From Bacteriovoracaceae bacterium (GTDB taxonomy: Bacteria; Bdellovibrionota; Bacteriovoracia; Bacteriovoracales; Bacteriovoracaceae), in assembly GCA_023701435.1 (NCBI GenBank), contig JAMPXB010000008.1, forward strand, positions 1-64,000: 64,000 bases of DNA, read 5' to 3'. The number at the start of each line of letters is the position of its first letter. The stretch's first letter is position 1. Positions 8,529-17,400 of this stretch are shown here, piece by piece. The notes beneath the pieces were generated by a model. It saw nothing but the letters and a program-made list of their open reading frames with translations, did not search any database and was not told the origin of the DNA. Made by a program: the position numbers and the translations under genes.

Positions 8529-8555
8529 TTGCAAATAATTTTAAACACTTATAAG
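8529..8555 (+). promoter_or_regulatory. Promoter of the FAH-family gene, probably giving a leaderless mRNA
   Basis: TTGCAA (8529-8534), a 15-bp spacer and TATAAG (8550-8555) precede the ATG at 8564 by only 8 nt, and no SD is present. Transcription should begin at or one or two bases before the ATG. Confidence 0.5.
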
Positions 8556-8563
8556 ATCAATCC

Positions 8564-9163
8564 ATGGATAAAATTATTTGCCTAGGAAAGAACTACTCCG
8601 ACCACACTTTGGAGATGCAGGAGAAGGCCCCCTCAAGGCCCGTACTGTTTATTAAACCACCCAGTGTCTTTATTGAGCCTAAAAACATGGGTCAGGTCAT
8701 TTTACCGTGGCACCGCGGGGTAATTCACTATGAATGCGAAATAGTCTTTAAGCTGTATAAGAAAAATATTATTGGATTAGGCCTGGGGCTCGATCTTACC
8801 TTGCGGGATCTGCAAAAAGAATTGAAGCAGCAAGGTCACCCATGGGAAGTGGCCAAGACATTTAAAAACTCGGCCATCGTAACCCCTATTAAAGGGCTCA
8901 AAGATTTTCCCAAAGACTGGCAGGATACTCCCTTTACCTTAAAGGTTAATGGAGAAATCAAACAAAGTGCCAAGCTCAGTGAAGCGATCATGCAGGCGGA
9001 TCAAATCATTCATTACGTGGATGAGTTTTTTCCGATGAATGATGGAGATTTAATTTTTACCGGCACACCTAAGGGAGTCGGTCCCTTGAAGCCCAACGAT
9101 TTAATTGAAATGTCTTTCGGTCCGATTGAGCATTCATTCCGCGTGGTGGAAACCGTTGGATAA
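8564..9163 (+). CDS. Fumarylacetoacetate hydrolase (FAH) family protein, FAHD1-like
   Basis: A 199-residue single-domain FAH-fold enzyme. It shows the start motif IICLGKNYSDH, the metal-binding His/Glu/Glu set (IHYECEIVFKL) with the later Asp (GLDLTLRDLQ), and the C-terminal FTGTPKGVGP loop. Short FAH proteins such as FAHD1 and YcgM act as acylpyruvate hydrolases or oxaloacetate decarboxylases. Which substrate is used cannot be read from sequence. The gene lacks an SD and has a -10 box 8 nt from the ATG, so it may be translated from a leaderless message. A small ORF begins at its stop codon. Confidence 0.9.
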   Translation: MDKIICLGKNYSDHTLEMQEKAPSRPVLFIKPPSVFIEPKNMGQVILPWHRGVIHYECEIVFKLYKKNIIGLGLGLDLTLRDLQKELKQQGHPWEVAKTFKNSAIVTPIKGLKDFPKDWQDTPFTLKVNGEIKQSAKLSEAIMQADQIIHYVDEFFPMNDGDLIFTGTPKGVGPLKPNDLIEMSFGPIEHSFRVVETVG

Positions 9164-9329
9164 GCGAAAACTCTCCCACGATATTCTCAACATGATTGAA
9201 CGCTTGAAGATCATGCATGACTTGGCAAAAGATCAGAATTTTTCAGTGATCAGTCAGGAAGAGCTAAAGCAAGATCTGGAAGAAACTTTAAAGAAGCTCC
9301 AGCAGGATTTTCAAGCTCTCATTCAATAG
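9156..9329 (+). CDS. Small helical hypothetical protein, TTG start
   Basis: A 57-residue, highly charged, helix-rich ORF (SQEELKQDLEETLKKLQQDF), likely a short coiled coil. A TTG at 9156, overlapping the FAH stop codon and preceded by GGTGGA, is preferred to the ATG at 9105, which lies well inside the FAH gene. No family is recognised. Its 3' end overlaps the converging apaG gene by 7 bp. The open frame, coupling and clean amphipathic pattern support a real gene, with modest confidence. Confidence 0.5.
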   Translation: MDKRKLSHDILNMIERLKIMHDLAKDQNFSVISQEELKQDLEETLKKLQQDFQALIQ

Positions 9330-9724
9330 TTGTCGATATACTCTTCCGGTACATGAAATTTGAAAACCGGAGTGTCGATAATAAATTTCTGGCCCTGATC
9401 ATCCACCATATTAAAGTGTCCCCACATCTCCCCGTTTAGAGTCGGAAGCGGACAAAAACTTTGGTACTCAAAAGATTCACCTGGTCTGAAATAAGGTGTC
9501 GCTCCAATGACTCCCGGCCCTTCCACATACTTTAAAGTTCCCTTGGCATCTTTAATGTTCCACTTGCGGGATACTAAAGTGGCAGGGACATCGCCGTTAT
9601 TGGTGATCACAATGGTATAGCTAAACAGATAATGAAACTGCAGCGGATTAGACTGATCAAAATCAAAAGCAGTCTTCACTTCAATTTTAAAGTTATTACT
9701 AAGTGAGACGAATGGATAACTCAT
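9323..9724 (-). CDS. apaG: ApaG domain protein
   Basis: A 133-residue protein made of one ApaG (DUF525) beta-sandwich domain: YLFSYTIVITNNGDVPATLVSRKW and VVGxxP-like VIGATPYFRPGESFEYQSFCPLPT, ending GHFNMVD. ApaG proteins are linked to Co/Mg resistance and diadenosine tetraphosphate levels in enterobacteria; the biochemical role remains unclear. The start MSYPFVSL is chosen because its ATG shares one base with the msrB stop (TAATG), a classic coupling junction; the longer frame upstream lies inside msrB. Confidence 0.93.
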   Translation of the reverse strand: MSYPFVSLSNNFKIEVKTAFDFDQSNPLQFHYLFSYTIVITNNGDVPATLVSRKWNIKDAKGTLKYVEGPGVIGATPYFRPGESFEYQSFCPLPTLNGEMWGHFNMVDDQGQKFIIDTPVFKFHVPEEYIDNY

Positions 9725-10119
9725 TATTTTGTTTCCTTGGCGGGGACAAAATCCAAAGAGGTAGAGTTGATACACCAGCGCTTACCGCTGGGTCCTGGAC
9801 CGTCATCAAAAACATGTCCCAAATGGGAGCCACATTTAGCGCACAGAACTTCCACTCGATGCATATTGAAAGCGTAATCATCTTTTAAGATGACGTTCTT
9901 ATTATTTTTTACATCTGAAAAACTTGGCCAACCGGTACCAGAATCAAATTTGGTTTCCGACCCAAACAGTTCCTGTCCGCAGGCCACACAGACGTAAGTC
10001 CCTTTCTCATAATGCTTATTGTATTTGCCGGAGAAAGGACTTTCGGTCGCCCCTAAACGGCAGACGCTGTATTGTTCAGGGGTTAGCTTTTTCTTCCATT
10101 CGTCCTGAGGTGTACTCAT
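9724..10119 (-). CDS. msrB: Peptide methionine-(R)-S-oxide reductase MsrB
   Basis: MsrB reduces the R epimer of methionine sulfoxide in proteins. Two CxxC zinc pairs (CVACG, CAKCG), the substrate motif SGTGWPSF, HLGHVFDDGP and the catalytic Cys in RWCINS are all present. The start MSTPQDEWKKKL gives 131 residues, matching the family. An upstream ATG at 10179 would add 20 residues but lies 6 nt behind a -10 box; if real, that form would be made from a leaderless mRNA. apaG follows with a one-base overlap. Confidence 0.95.
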   Translation of the reverse strand: MSTPQDEWKKKLTPEQYSVCRLGATESPFSGKYNKHYEKGTYVCVACGQELFGSETKFDSGTGWPSFSDVKNNKNVILKDDYAFNMHRVEVLCAKCGSHLGHVFDDGPGPSGKRWCINSTSLDFVPAKETK

Positions 10120-10185
10120 ATTATATTCCGGGTTGGTGGAACCAAGAAGAGTCATGATTCCAGCGAAAAAAGTTTTCATGTAGCC

Positions 10186-10213
10186 ATTATACTCTTAAGA
10201 TACAGTCATTCAA
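10186..10213 (-). promoter_or_regulatory. Sigma-70-type promoter of msrB-apaG
   Basis: Reading the minus strand, TTGAAT (10213-10208), 16 bp, then a perfect TATAAT (10191-10186). The predicted start of transcription coincides with the ATG at 10179, leaving about 60 nt before the preferred MsrB start at 10119. Confidence 0.65.
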
Positions 10214-10228
10214 CAAAGGTTAAAATGC

Positions 10229-11113
10229 TTGAGTCCATTTGAAGTCTACGCCCTGGCCATTGGTGCAAATCTCTCCTACTCCTCTGCTAGCATGGTTTTT
10301 TCTCTTTATGCCAGACGTTTTTCATCAATGTGGATCAATCAAGTTAAAGTTCTGACTGCCTTTGTGGCCTTTGTTATCGCCATGTTTTTCACTGACCAAA
10401 TGGTTTCGGTCAGTCCCCTCGCCTTCAGTCTTCTACTCCTTAGCGGTTTTACCGGATTATGTGCCGGCGATATTTTTCTCTTCCGGGCCTTTACCACTCT
10501 CGGTCCTGCCCGCTCACTGGTTCTTTATAGTTTCCAGCCATTAATGCTGGGGATCTACGGCTTCTTTTTTTTAAATCAGATTTTCACCCTTAATCAAACT
10601 CTCGCCGTCATCTGCATGATGATTTGTATTTTTATTTTCATGCTGGAACGAAACAAGATGACCGGTTCCTGGGACATGAAAAGTTTTGTCTGGGCCTTTC
10701 TGGGAATTACTCTCGATGCCATGGGAGTGATGCTGACTCGCGAGGCCTATGAACTGGAACCAAGTCTGGAAACCTTTCAAGTCAATGTCATCCGTTGTGT
10801 GGGTGCTTTAGTGGGCTTTTTAATGATTAGTCCCAAGAGCTATCTCACTTTGCCCAAGGATGTCTGGTCTCTTCGAAAACGCGAGATCACGCTGCTCTTA
10901 GGGGCCGCCGTTGGAGGATGTTTCTTCTCACTCACTCTTTATCTTGCGGCAGTTAAATTTGCTCACGTGGGAACCCTGACCGCCATTTCCATTACCGGAC
11001 CAGTATGGGTATCACTCCTTGAGTGCCTCTATCATCGCCGCTTGCCGAATAAATTTTTGGTGGGGGCCTTCGTCTTTTTCCTGACGGGCTTTTATCTGAT
11101 GGTCATTGCTTAG
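10229..11113 (+). CDS. EamA-family (DMT superfamily) inner-membrane transporter
   Basis: A 294-residue integral membrane protein with about ten hydrophobic segments in two homologous five-helix halves, the layout of EamA/RhaT exporters. Conserved features include GFTGLCAGDIFLFRAFTTLGPA near the end of the first half. These transporters export or import small metabolites; the substrate cannot be inferred. The start is TTG at 10229 with AAAGG 10 nt upstream; an ATG five bases earlier is out of frame. Its 3' end overlaps the converging gene by 11 bp. Confidence 0.87.
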   Translation: MSPFEVYALAIGANLSYSSASMVFSLYARRFSSMWINQVKVLTAFVAFVIAMFFTDQMVSVSPLAFSLLLLSGFTGLCAGDIFLFRAFTTLGPARSLVLYSFQPLMLGIYGFFFLNQIFTLNQTLAVICMMICIFIFMLERNKMTGSWDMKSFVWAFLGITLDAMGVMLTREAYELEPSLETFQVNVIRCVGALVGFLMISPKSYLTLPKDVWSLRKREITLLLGAAVGGCFFSLTLYLAAVKFAHVGTLTAISITGPVWVSLLECLYHRRLPNKFLVGAFVFFLTGFYLMVIA

Positions 11114-12446
11114 AAGAACTGCTGAAGGGTTTTTTATCCTTACTTTGACTTCCGCACTTCATGTTTTCTTTCTTAAGGCCTGAGATCGAAAGCCGGAATC
11201 CCTGGAAGGGTTTAAATTTTACCTGATAGATATTCACATATTTTTTTGAATCCAGCAGTTCATGGGCACCGGTTATGAGTGCCTTCTCCAGATATTGCTT
11301 CTCATGCTGCCGGTACAAGGCTTCAATTCGCTCCACAAACCCGGGAGTCATACGAGTCACAAAGCGTTCATTTAAATCTGTTGGATTGAAATCTGGTCCT
11401 GCTAAAGTCGCCTTAAAACTCATCTCTATTTTAGAAAAATCAGAAGTGCTTTTTAGTTCTGTTAATACCTTCTTGGCAAAGGCGGCACGCTCCTGAGCCA
11501 ACCTGAGATTTCTTTCCTGGCTCTTGGGATCAATGACTTTCTTTCCGTCTTGAGTGATGTAATAAGGAGTCCTGGCCGAAGTAGCGACCACTTCAATTTT
11601 GGCCACAATCAGTGAGGGATTAGACTTGATAAAATTTTTCACATGATCTTTCACTGGCCCCACTTGATCTTCACCGACGGTGGTTCGGTCATCAAAGTCA
11701 GTGGGAATAAAACTCTGCTCCAGCACCGTCATGTCTTCTTTGCAATCATCAGGAATTGCGCGAGAAGGATCATTCTCAGGATCAAGCCTTTCATAATAAA
11801 ATCCGGGATCATTGACATCTAAATCGTATCTATACTTCGAGCCTTCTTCACAAATGTGCAGGTTGGTTTTATCCCGGTACATAATGGTCTGAAAGAGTCT
11901 CATGGTGGTGTTGTTTTTTGTCACCTTCAACTCATCTTTATAAGTTCCAATGCCGTAGGCCCCATAATTTTTAGGAACGGTTTTCAGATCCTTGGTGCGA
12001 AACTTAAGCTCCACTTCACACTGCTGACTCTCCGGAGATTTTCCTGAAACATATTGCTGACAATCAGGAATATCCGGACGCAGTCGTTGATAATAGAAAA
12101 GAGGAATGCCCACCAGCCTCGCCCGGCAATGATTCCCAATACGCTGACAAGCGGGATCCTTCGCCAGCACATCGAGATCTTTTAGCAGCGCCACTTTGAC
12201 TAAGGGGTTTTCGGTGAAGGCGCGGGAGAAGTCTTCACTGACCATTTTTAGAACTTGCTCGGTCAGTTGCTTCATCTGAACCGGCGAGAGCGGGTCTTGC
12301 ACTTTTTTTAAATCACTGCAGCCGCTATAGATTTGTTTTTTATAGTAATCCAGACCCAGCTTTTTATTTTCCGGGGAAAAGTAGAAACTTTCAGCAAAAC
12401 TGAATGTCGTCCAAGATAATAGTGTCAGTAAATAAATGACATTCAT
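11103..12446 (-). CDS. Secreted protein with OmpA-like C-terminal region
   Basis: A 447-residue protein with a Sec signal peptide (MNVIYLLTLLSWTTFSFAES). The N-terminal 250 residues contain several Cys and resemble nothing I recognise. The segment from about residue 260 reads like an OmpA/MotB peptidoglycan-binding domain: VKDHVKNFIKSNPSLIVAKIEVVATSAR, then NLRLAQERAAFAKKVLTEL, which matches the 'N..LS..RA..V...L' helix. It lacks a clean TM barrel. I expect a periplasmic wall-associated protein. The C terminus ends in a Ser/Lys-rich tail. Function unknown. Confidence 0.7.
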   Translation of the reverse strand: MNVIYLLTLLSWTTFSFAESFYFSPENKKLGLDYYKKQIYSGCSDLKKVQDPLSPVQMKQLTEQVLKMVSEDFSRAFTENPLVKVALLKDLDVLAKDPACQRIGNHCRARLVGIPLFYYQRLRPDIPDCQQYVSGKSPESQQCEVELKFRTKDLKTVPKNYGAYGIGTYKDELKVTKNNTTMRLFQTIMYRDKTNLHICEEGSKYRYDLDVNDPGFYYERLDPENDPSRAIPDDCKEDMTVLEQSFIPTDFDDRTTVGEDQVGPVKDHVKNFIKSNPSLIVAKIEVVATSARTPYYITQDGKKVIDPKSQERNLRLAQERAAFAKKVLTELKSTSDFSKIEMSFKATLAGPDFNPTDLNERFVTRMTPGFVERIEALYRQHEKQYLEKALITGAHELLDSKKYVNIYQVKFKPFQGFRLSISGLKKENMKCGSQSKDKKPFSSSSKQ

Positions 12447-12508
12447 ATAAGGTGCTTATCGTCCAGGGAGCAGCCCGAGTTGAACAAAAAAGTTAAACGC
12501 TCAGGTAT

Positions 12509-12937
12509 CTACTTAGATTCCCACCTAAACTCATATAGAAGCATTGAAGGCCGATACTCATACGTTATGTTTTCTGAAGCGCATTTTCCCGATTCAATAG
12601 TGTGTATTGTATGACCAATATTTTTAGATTCTGATTTTTCATTCCATGAACACGAAATAATTTTCTTTAAATCCTTAAATTTCTCCCTCGGGACAAATAA
12701 GAATTGCACTGTAAGCCTTCCAGACGAATCAAAGAAGTGCCCACTTTCGATTGATTTCCCAGATGAGCGATAAATAATCCCCTCATGTTTTTGCTCGTAA
12801 TCAGATCCTAGCTTTTTAATTACTTGATCTATTGTAGCCTTTTCATGCCACAACCTATCAATCACTGCATATCGTTCGTGATTTTTTTGGCCAAAAGTAC
12901 ATGCAGCCACTAAAAACAATAATATAAATTTCATCAT
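12509..12937 (-). CDS. Small lipoprotein with BamE-like N-terminal motif
   Basis: A 142-residue protein with a lipoprotein-type leader (MMKFILLFLVAAC, Cys at 13). The segment DRLWHEKATIDQVIKKLGSDYEQ has the same 'kat..qV...lG' pattern as the lipoprotein at 756-1151, suggesting a BamE/SmpA-like fold. Its ATG overlaps the stop of the upstream HExxH protein (ATGA), so the two are coupled and may work together, perhaps as enzyme and envelope partner. No specific function can be named. AT-rich codon use is slightly stronger than in the flanking genes. Confidence 0.72.
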   Translation of the reverse strand: MMKFILLFLVAACTFGQKNHERYAVIDRLWHEKATIDQVIKKLGSDYEQKHEGIIYRSSGKSIESGHFFDSSGRLTVQFLFVPREKFKDLKKIISCSWNEKSESKNIGHTIHTIESGKCASENITYEYRPSMLLYEFRWESK

Positions 12938-13635
12938 TTCAATTTTCCTTTGAGAAATTGATGAATCTTGGGATATTTCTTTGCATGCATCTCTGGGGAG
13001 ATATAAAACTCTTCCACATGATTGGAAAAATCTTCGTCTTTACTCACTGATGAATCAGGCTTAATCAAAACTTTAGGTGGAATTTCAAAAACTTTTCCTG
13101 TTTTATCAACCTCAAGCTCCCAGCCTGAAAGGTCAGCAAACTCTTTAACTCCATCAGGCTCTAGGTTTTTATAAATATGATGAGATGATTCATGAACGAT
13201 GATCGATTTCTTATTTCTCTCTTTAAAGAACTGATCATAAAAAATTATTGATTTATGGAGCAGCTCACTCGTCGAAGGATTTCCTTTATGTATGGAATCT
13301 TTTGCTCGTCGAAAATTATAATTCTGAATTTCTGTCCAGGAAGGTAGGGTGGGTAAAATTTCAAGAACATGCTGTATTTCATCCCTGCTCCACTTTTTAA
13401 AAACCTCTCCCATATGAGACCAACCAATAATAGGATCATCTTTAAATTGTTTAATGTGAATATCTGCATCTCGCCATTTATTCCTACAGTGCTCCACTCT
13501 CGGATGCTCTCGAACAGTAGTTTGTTGTCGCGGATGCTTATCTACAACGGATGCCGATACCTTCGTTTGCCACCACTGACACTCCATTGAGTACGCTGAA
13601 GGAATGAATAAAATAAGAAGTAGCAAAATCCACAT
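12934..13635 (-). CDS. Secreted putative zinc metallopeptidase (HExxH), unknown family
   Basis: A 233-residue protein with a signal peptide (MWILLLLILFIPSAYS) and the motif HESSHH at residues 148-153, i.e. HExxH with a further His. Glutamates that might serve as third ligand lie downstream (EFADLSGWE and NHVEEFY). Cys19 and Cys50 could form a disulfide near the N terminus. The start at 13635 is 8 nt behind the HigA stop; a longer frame overlaps higA and would bury the signal peptide. It shares a likely transcript with HigBA upstream and the lipoprotein downstream. Catalytic activity is predicted, not shown. Confidence 0.68.
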   Translation of the reverse strand: MWILLLLILFIPSAYSMECQWWQTKVSASVVDKHPRQQTTVREHPRVEHCRNKWRDADIHIKQFKDDPIIGWSHMGEVFKKWSRDEIQHVLEILPTLPSWTEIQNYNFRRAKDSIHKGNPSTSELLHKSIIFYDQFFKERNKKSIIVHESSHHIYKNLEPDGVKEFADLSGWELEVDKTGKVFEIPPKVLIKPDSSVSKDEDFSNHVEEFYISPEMHAKKYPKIHQFLKGKLK

Positions 13636-13642
13636 TATTAAA

Positions 13643-13945
13643 TTACCCAGCCTTATTAAGCTTACCGGGCAATTCATTATCTTTTAGCCCATTCTGAGCA
13701 TCAAATAGATCAACTGCAAGCTGGGCATTCAACCAAAACTCAGGGGAAGTATCGAAGGCTGAAGCGAGTTTCAATGCGAGTTCAGTGGAAACAGATGTCT
13801 TTCCATTCACAAGACGATTAATTACCTTAATGTCAGTTCCAAGATGATCAGCGACAATTTTCTGAGTCAAGCCAAGGGGGATAAGATATTCCTCTTTTAG
13901 AATTTCTCCTGGGGTAGTAGGCCTTCTAGTAAAACGCATCTTCAT
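13643..13945 (-). CDS. higA: HigA-family antitoxin (XRE helix-turn-helix)
   Basis: A 100-residue XRE-family protein with the HigA/VapI signature: TTPGEILKEEYLIPLGLTQKIVADHLG leading into the recognition helix, then TELALKLASAFDTSPEFWLNAQ. HigA neutralises the HigB ribonuclease and represses the operon. As usual for this type the toxin gene comes first, 9 bp upstream. SD AGGA lies 5 nt before the ATG. The last part of the gene is followed after 8 bp by the secreted HExxH protein. Confidence 0.95.
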   Translation of the reverse strand: MKMRFTRRPTTPGEILKEEYLIPLGLTQKIVADHLGTDIKVINRLVNGKTSVSTELALKLASAFDTSPEFWLNAQLAVDLFDAQNGLKDNELPGKLNKAG

Positions 13946-13954
13946 AAATCCTCG

Positions 13955-14242
13955 CTAATGATAGTCCACAATATTCACTTCAGTTGGACCCTGATTTGTC
14001 CATTGAAAGATAATTCTCCACTGATCATTGATTCTAATACTGTGAAAACCTTTCAAGTTACCTTTTAATTCTTCGAGACGATTGCCTGGGGGAGAACGCA
14101 GATCCAGCAAAGTATGGGAGTAGTGAAGCATATCCATCTTTCTCCTTGCGATTGACTGGACCGATTTCCATCCAACCTTAGGAGGGATTTTACCTGTATA
14201 AAAGAAATCTCGAATCCTGTCGTTTGCAAAGCCAACAATCAT
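13955..14242 (-). CDS. higB: HigB-family (RelE superfamily) mRNA interferase toxin
   Basis: A 95-residue RelE/HigB-fold toxin. Recognisable blocks are VGWKSVQSIARRKMDMLHYS, LRSPPGNRLEELKGNLKGFHSIRINDQWRIIF and the C-terminal VNIVDYH; the Arg, Lys and His residues in these blocks make up the ribosome-dependent RNase site. The start at 14242 (MIVGFAND) is the normal family start; the frame extends to a GTG at 14257, but that lies in the -10 box. No SD precedes the ATG, and the -10 ends 5 nt before it, so the message is probably leaderless. Confidence 0.93.
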   Translation of the reverse strand: MIVGFANDRIRDFFYTGKIPPKVGWKSVQSIARRKMDMLHYSHTLLDLRSPPGNRLEELKGNLKGFHSIRINDQWRIIFQWTNQGPTEVNIVDYH

Positions 14243-14247
14243 AATTA

Positions 14248-14276
14248 ATAATACCACAAGAAGGTATACCTATCAA
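14248..14276 (-). promoter_or_regulatory. higBA promoter with embedded palindromic operator
   Basis: On the minus strand: TTGATA (14276-14271), 17 bp, TATTAT (14253-14248). A perfect 10-bp palindrome AGGTATACCT (14262-14271) lies between the -35 and -10, where a bound HigA or HigBA complex would block RNA polymerase. The -10 is 5 nt from the higB ATG. Confidence 0.75.
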
Positions 14277-14303
14277 TGGCCATAACCTTCCCCAGAATTC
14301 ACC

Positions 14304-14331
14304 CTAGCTAAATATATTTTAACTAGCTAAA
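14304..14331 (+). repeat. Direct repeat upstream of the metH promoter
   Basis: CTAGCTAAA occurs at 14304-14312 and again at 14323-14331, 19 bp apart start to start, ending 16 bp before the metH -35. Each copy contains the palindrome TAGCTA. Placement suggests an activator or repressor site for metH; the protein is unknown. Confidence 0.4.
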
Positions 14332-14347
14332 ATCACAGGTTTTTCTC

Positions 14348-14376
14348 TTGACTTTTTACTAAACAAAATATACACT
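14348..14376 (+). promoter_or_regulatory. Sigma-70-type promoter of metH-metF
   Basis: TTGACT (14348-14353), 17-bp spacer, TACACT (14371-14376). The predicted start near 14383 leaves a leader of about 23 nt with SD AAAGGA before the metH ATG at 14406. The leader is too short for a cobalamin or SAM riboswitch. Confidence 0.75.
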
Positions 14377-14405
14377 AGAGTATTCAGCATTGAGAAAGGA
14401 TTTGC

Positions 14406-17400
14406 ATGACTTCTTTAGAAGCCCTCTTAAAAGAGCGCGTACTCATATTAGACGGTGCCATGGGCACGATGATTCAAAAATATCAATTAACAGATGCAGA
14501 CTATCGCGGTGAACGTTTTAAAGATTGGAAACATCCCCTTAAAGGCAATAACGATCTTCTGGTTTTAAGTAATCCCAAAGTGATTGAAGAGATTCACAAT
14601 AAGTATCTTGAAAGCGGCGCGGACATTATTGAGACCAACACCTTTAGTTGTACCCGCATTTCCATGGCCGACTATCACATGGAAGAGCTGGTTCCCGAGC
14701 TCAATTTAGAGGCGGCTAAACTCGCTCGTAAATGTGCTGATGAGTACACTAAAAAAAATCCAGCGAAGCCTCGTTTTGTCGCGGGCTCCATCGGTCCCAC
14801 CACCAAGACCGCTTCCCTTTCTCCCGATGTGAATAATCCCGGCATGCGAGCCGTGGACTTTGATCAACTAGTGGCCAACTATTATGAACAAACCAAGTTC
14901 TTGGTTGAAGGCGGCGTGGACATCCTCTTAGTGGAAACTGTTTTTGATACGCTTAATTGCAAGGCTGCCTTATTCGCCATCGCTGATTACTTTGAAAAAG
15001 AAAATAAAAAGCCTCTGCCCGTGATGGTCTCAGGGACTATTACTGATGCTTCCGGCAGAACTCTTTCGGGCCAGACCATTGAAGCTTTCTTGTATTCGGT
15101 TTCTCACTATCCTCTGCTCTCTATTGGTATTAACTGCGCTCTCGGTGCGGAACTGATGCGGCCTTATATCGAGGTACTCGCCAAGGAAGCTCCTTTTTAT
15201 ATCTCTGTTTATCCCAATGCCGGTCTTCCTAATGAGTTTGGTCAGTATGATGAGACTCCCGCTCACATGGCCGGAACTTTAAAAGAGTGGTTTAACAATA
15301 AATGGGTCAACATCGTGGGCGGTTGTTGTGGCACCACCAATGAACATATTAAGGCCATAGCACTTGCTGCTGCCGATGCCTCTCCTCGCGCCCTGCCTCA
15401 AATAGAACACTTCCCGAGATGGTCAGGACTTGAACCTTTGAAGATCTTTCCTGGCTCAAACTTCATCAATATCGGTGAGCGCACCAACCTCACTGGCTCC
15501 CTGGCTTTTAAGAAAATGATCGTGGAGAAGAACTTTGAAGAAGCTCTGCGGGTGGCGCGGGAACAAGTGGAAAATGGCGCTCAGATCATCGACATCAATA
15601 TGGATGAGGCGATGATTGATTCGGAAGCGGCGATGGTGCACTTTGTGAACCTCATTGCCAGTGAACCGGATATTTGCAAAGTGCCACTGATGATTGACTC
15701 CTCCAAGTGGTCAGTTATTGAGGCGGGACTTAAGCGCATTCAGGGGAAGGCGATTGTGAATTCCCTATCGCTTAAAGAAGGCGAAGAAAAATTTATTGCT
15801 CAGGCAAAACTCGTAAAAAAATACGGTGCCGCCGTGGTAGTCATGGCCTTTGATGAAAAGGGCCAAGCCGATAATGTGGAAAGAAGAATTGAGATCTGCA
15901 GCCGCGCTTATAAAATCCTCACCGAGAAGGCCCACTTCGCTCCGGAAGATATCATCTTTGATCCGAACATCCTCACAGTGGCCACCGGCATGGAAGAGCA
16001 TAACAACTACGCCATGGATTTTATTACTGCCACTAAGTGGATCAAAGAAAATCTTCCCCATGTTAAAGTCAGTGGTGGAGTTTCTAATCTTTCATTCTCA
16101 TTTCGCGGTAACAACATTGTCCGCGAGGCCATGCATTCGGCGTTTCTCTATCACGCGGTCAAGGCCGGTCTGGATATGGGAATTGTTAACGCCGGCGCCC
16201 TGCCTATTTATAGTGATATCGTTCCTGAACTTTTGGAGCATGTGGAAGATGTCATCTTTAACCGCCGCCCAGATGCAACTGAGCGCTTAATTGAGTTTGC
16301 CGGCACTGTAAAAAATCAAGGCAAGGCCGAGAAAAAAGATGATGAATGGCGTTCACTGCCGGTGGAAAAACGACTGGAGTACGCTTTAGTCAAAGGGATC
16401 GTTGACCATATTGAAAGCGATACGGAAGAAGTCCGTAAAAAAGTGAAAAGACCTCTTGAGGTCATTGAAGGTCCTCTCATGGACGGCATGGGCATCGTGG
16501 GTGATCTTTTTGGCGAAGGGAAAATGTTCCTGCCCCAAGTAGTGAAGTCCGCTCGTGTGATGAAAAAGGCGGTCGCCTATCTTCAGCCTTATATTGAAGC
16601 GGAGAAATCAGGCCAGGCGATGAAGCACGCAGGTAAAGTTTTAATGGCAACCGTTAAGGGTGATGTTCATGACATCGGTAAAAATATCGTAGGCGTGGTC
16701 CTCGGTTGCAATAACTATGAAGTCATTGATCTGGGAGTAATGGTTCCTTGTGAAAAGATTCTGGAAGAGGCCAAAAAGCATCAACCGGATATGATCGGAC
16801 TCTCCGGTCTTATCACTCCTTCGCTGGATGAAATGTCTCATGTAGCAAAAGAAATGCAGCGAGTGGGACTTAAGATCCCGCTGTTAATCGGTGGGGCCAC
16901 GACTTCCCGTGTTCATACAGCAGTTAAGATTGATCCATTTTATGAGGGTTCGGTGATTCATGTGGCCGATGCCTCTCGCGCCGTTCCTGTGGTAGAAAAA
17001 CTTTTAAATGCCAACACTCAAGCTAAGGCCCATGCCGATCAGAAAGCCGAGTATGAGAAGATGCGAGTCGCTCATGCCGCCTCTCAAAGAGAAGAGAAAT
17101 ATTTAACGCTGGAAGAGGCCCGTCAAAACAAAGTGAAAATCGACTGGCCAAAATCTGAGATCAGAAAGCCTATCAAGCTGGGAGTGACGGTCCTCGATGA
17201 CTATCCTCTGGCAGAGCTTGTTTCTTATATTGACTGGACGCCATTTTTTATGACCTGGCGTCTGCGGGGAGCTTATCCGCAAATCTTTGAGGATAAGACC
17301 TACGGGGTGGAAGCTAAAAAGCTTTTTAATGATGCCAATGTCCTACTCAAAGAAATTATCAAAAATAAATCCCTTAAGGCCCGGGCCGTCTTTGGACTCT

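Noticed and set aside
9105..9155. ATG at 9105 as start of the small ORF
   Set aside because: It would lie 59 bp inside the FAH gene with no SD; the TTG at the stop codon fits coupling better.
10120..10179. N-terminal extension of MsrB as a signal peptide
   Set aside because: The 20 residues lack a proper hydrophobic core and cleavage site, and the family start is at 10119.
13636..13677. Longer start of the secreted HExxH protein
   Set aside because: It would overlap higA by 35 bp and put 14 polar residues before the signal peptide.
14377..14405. Cobalamin or SAM riboswitch for metH
   Set aside because: The leader after the clear promoter is about 23 nt, far too short.
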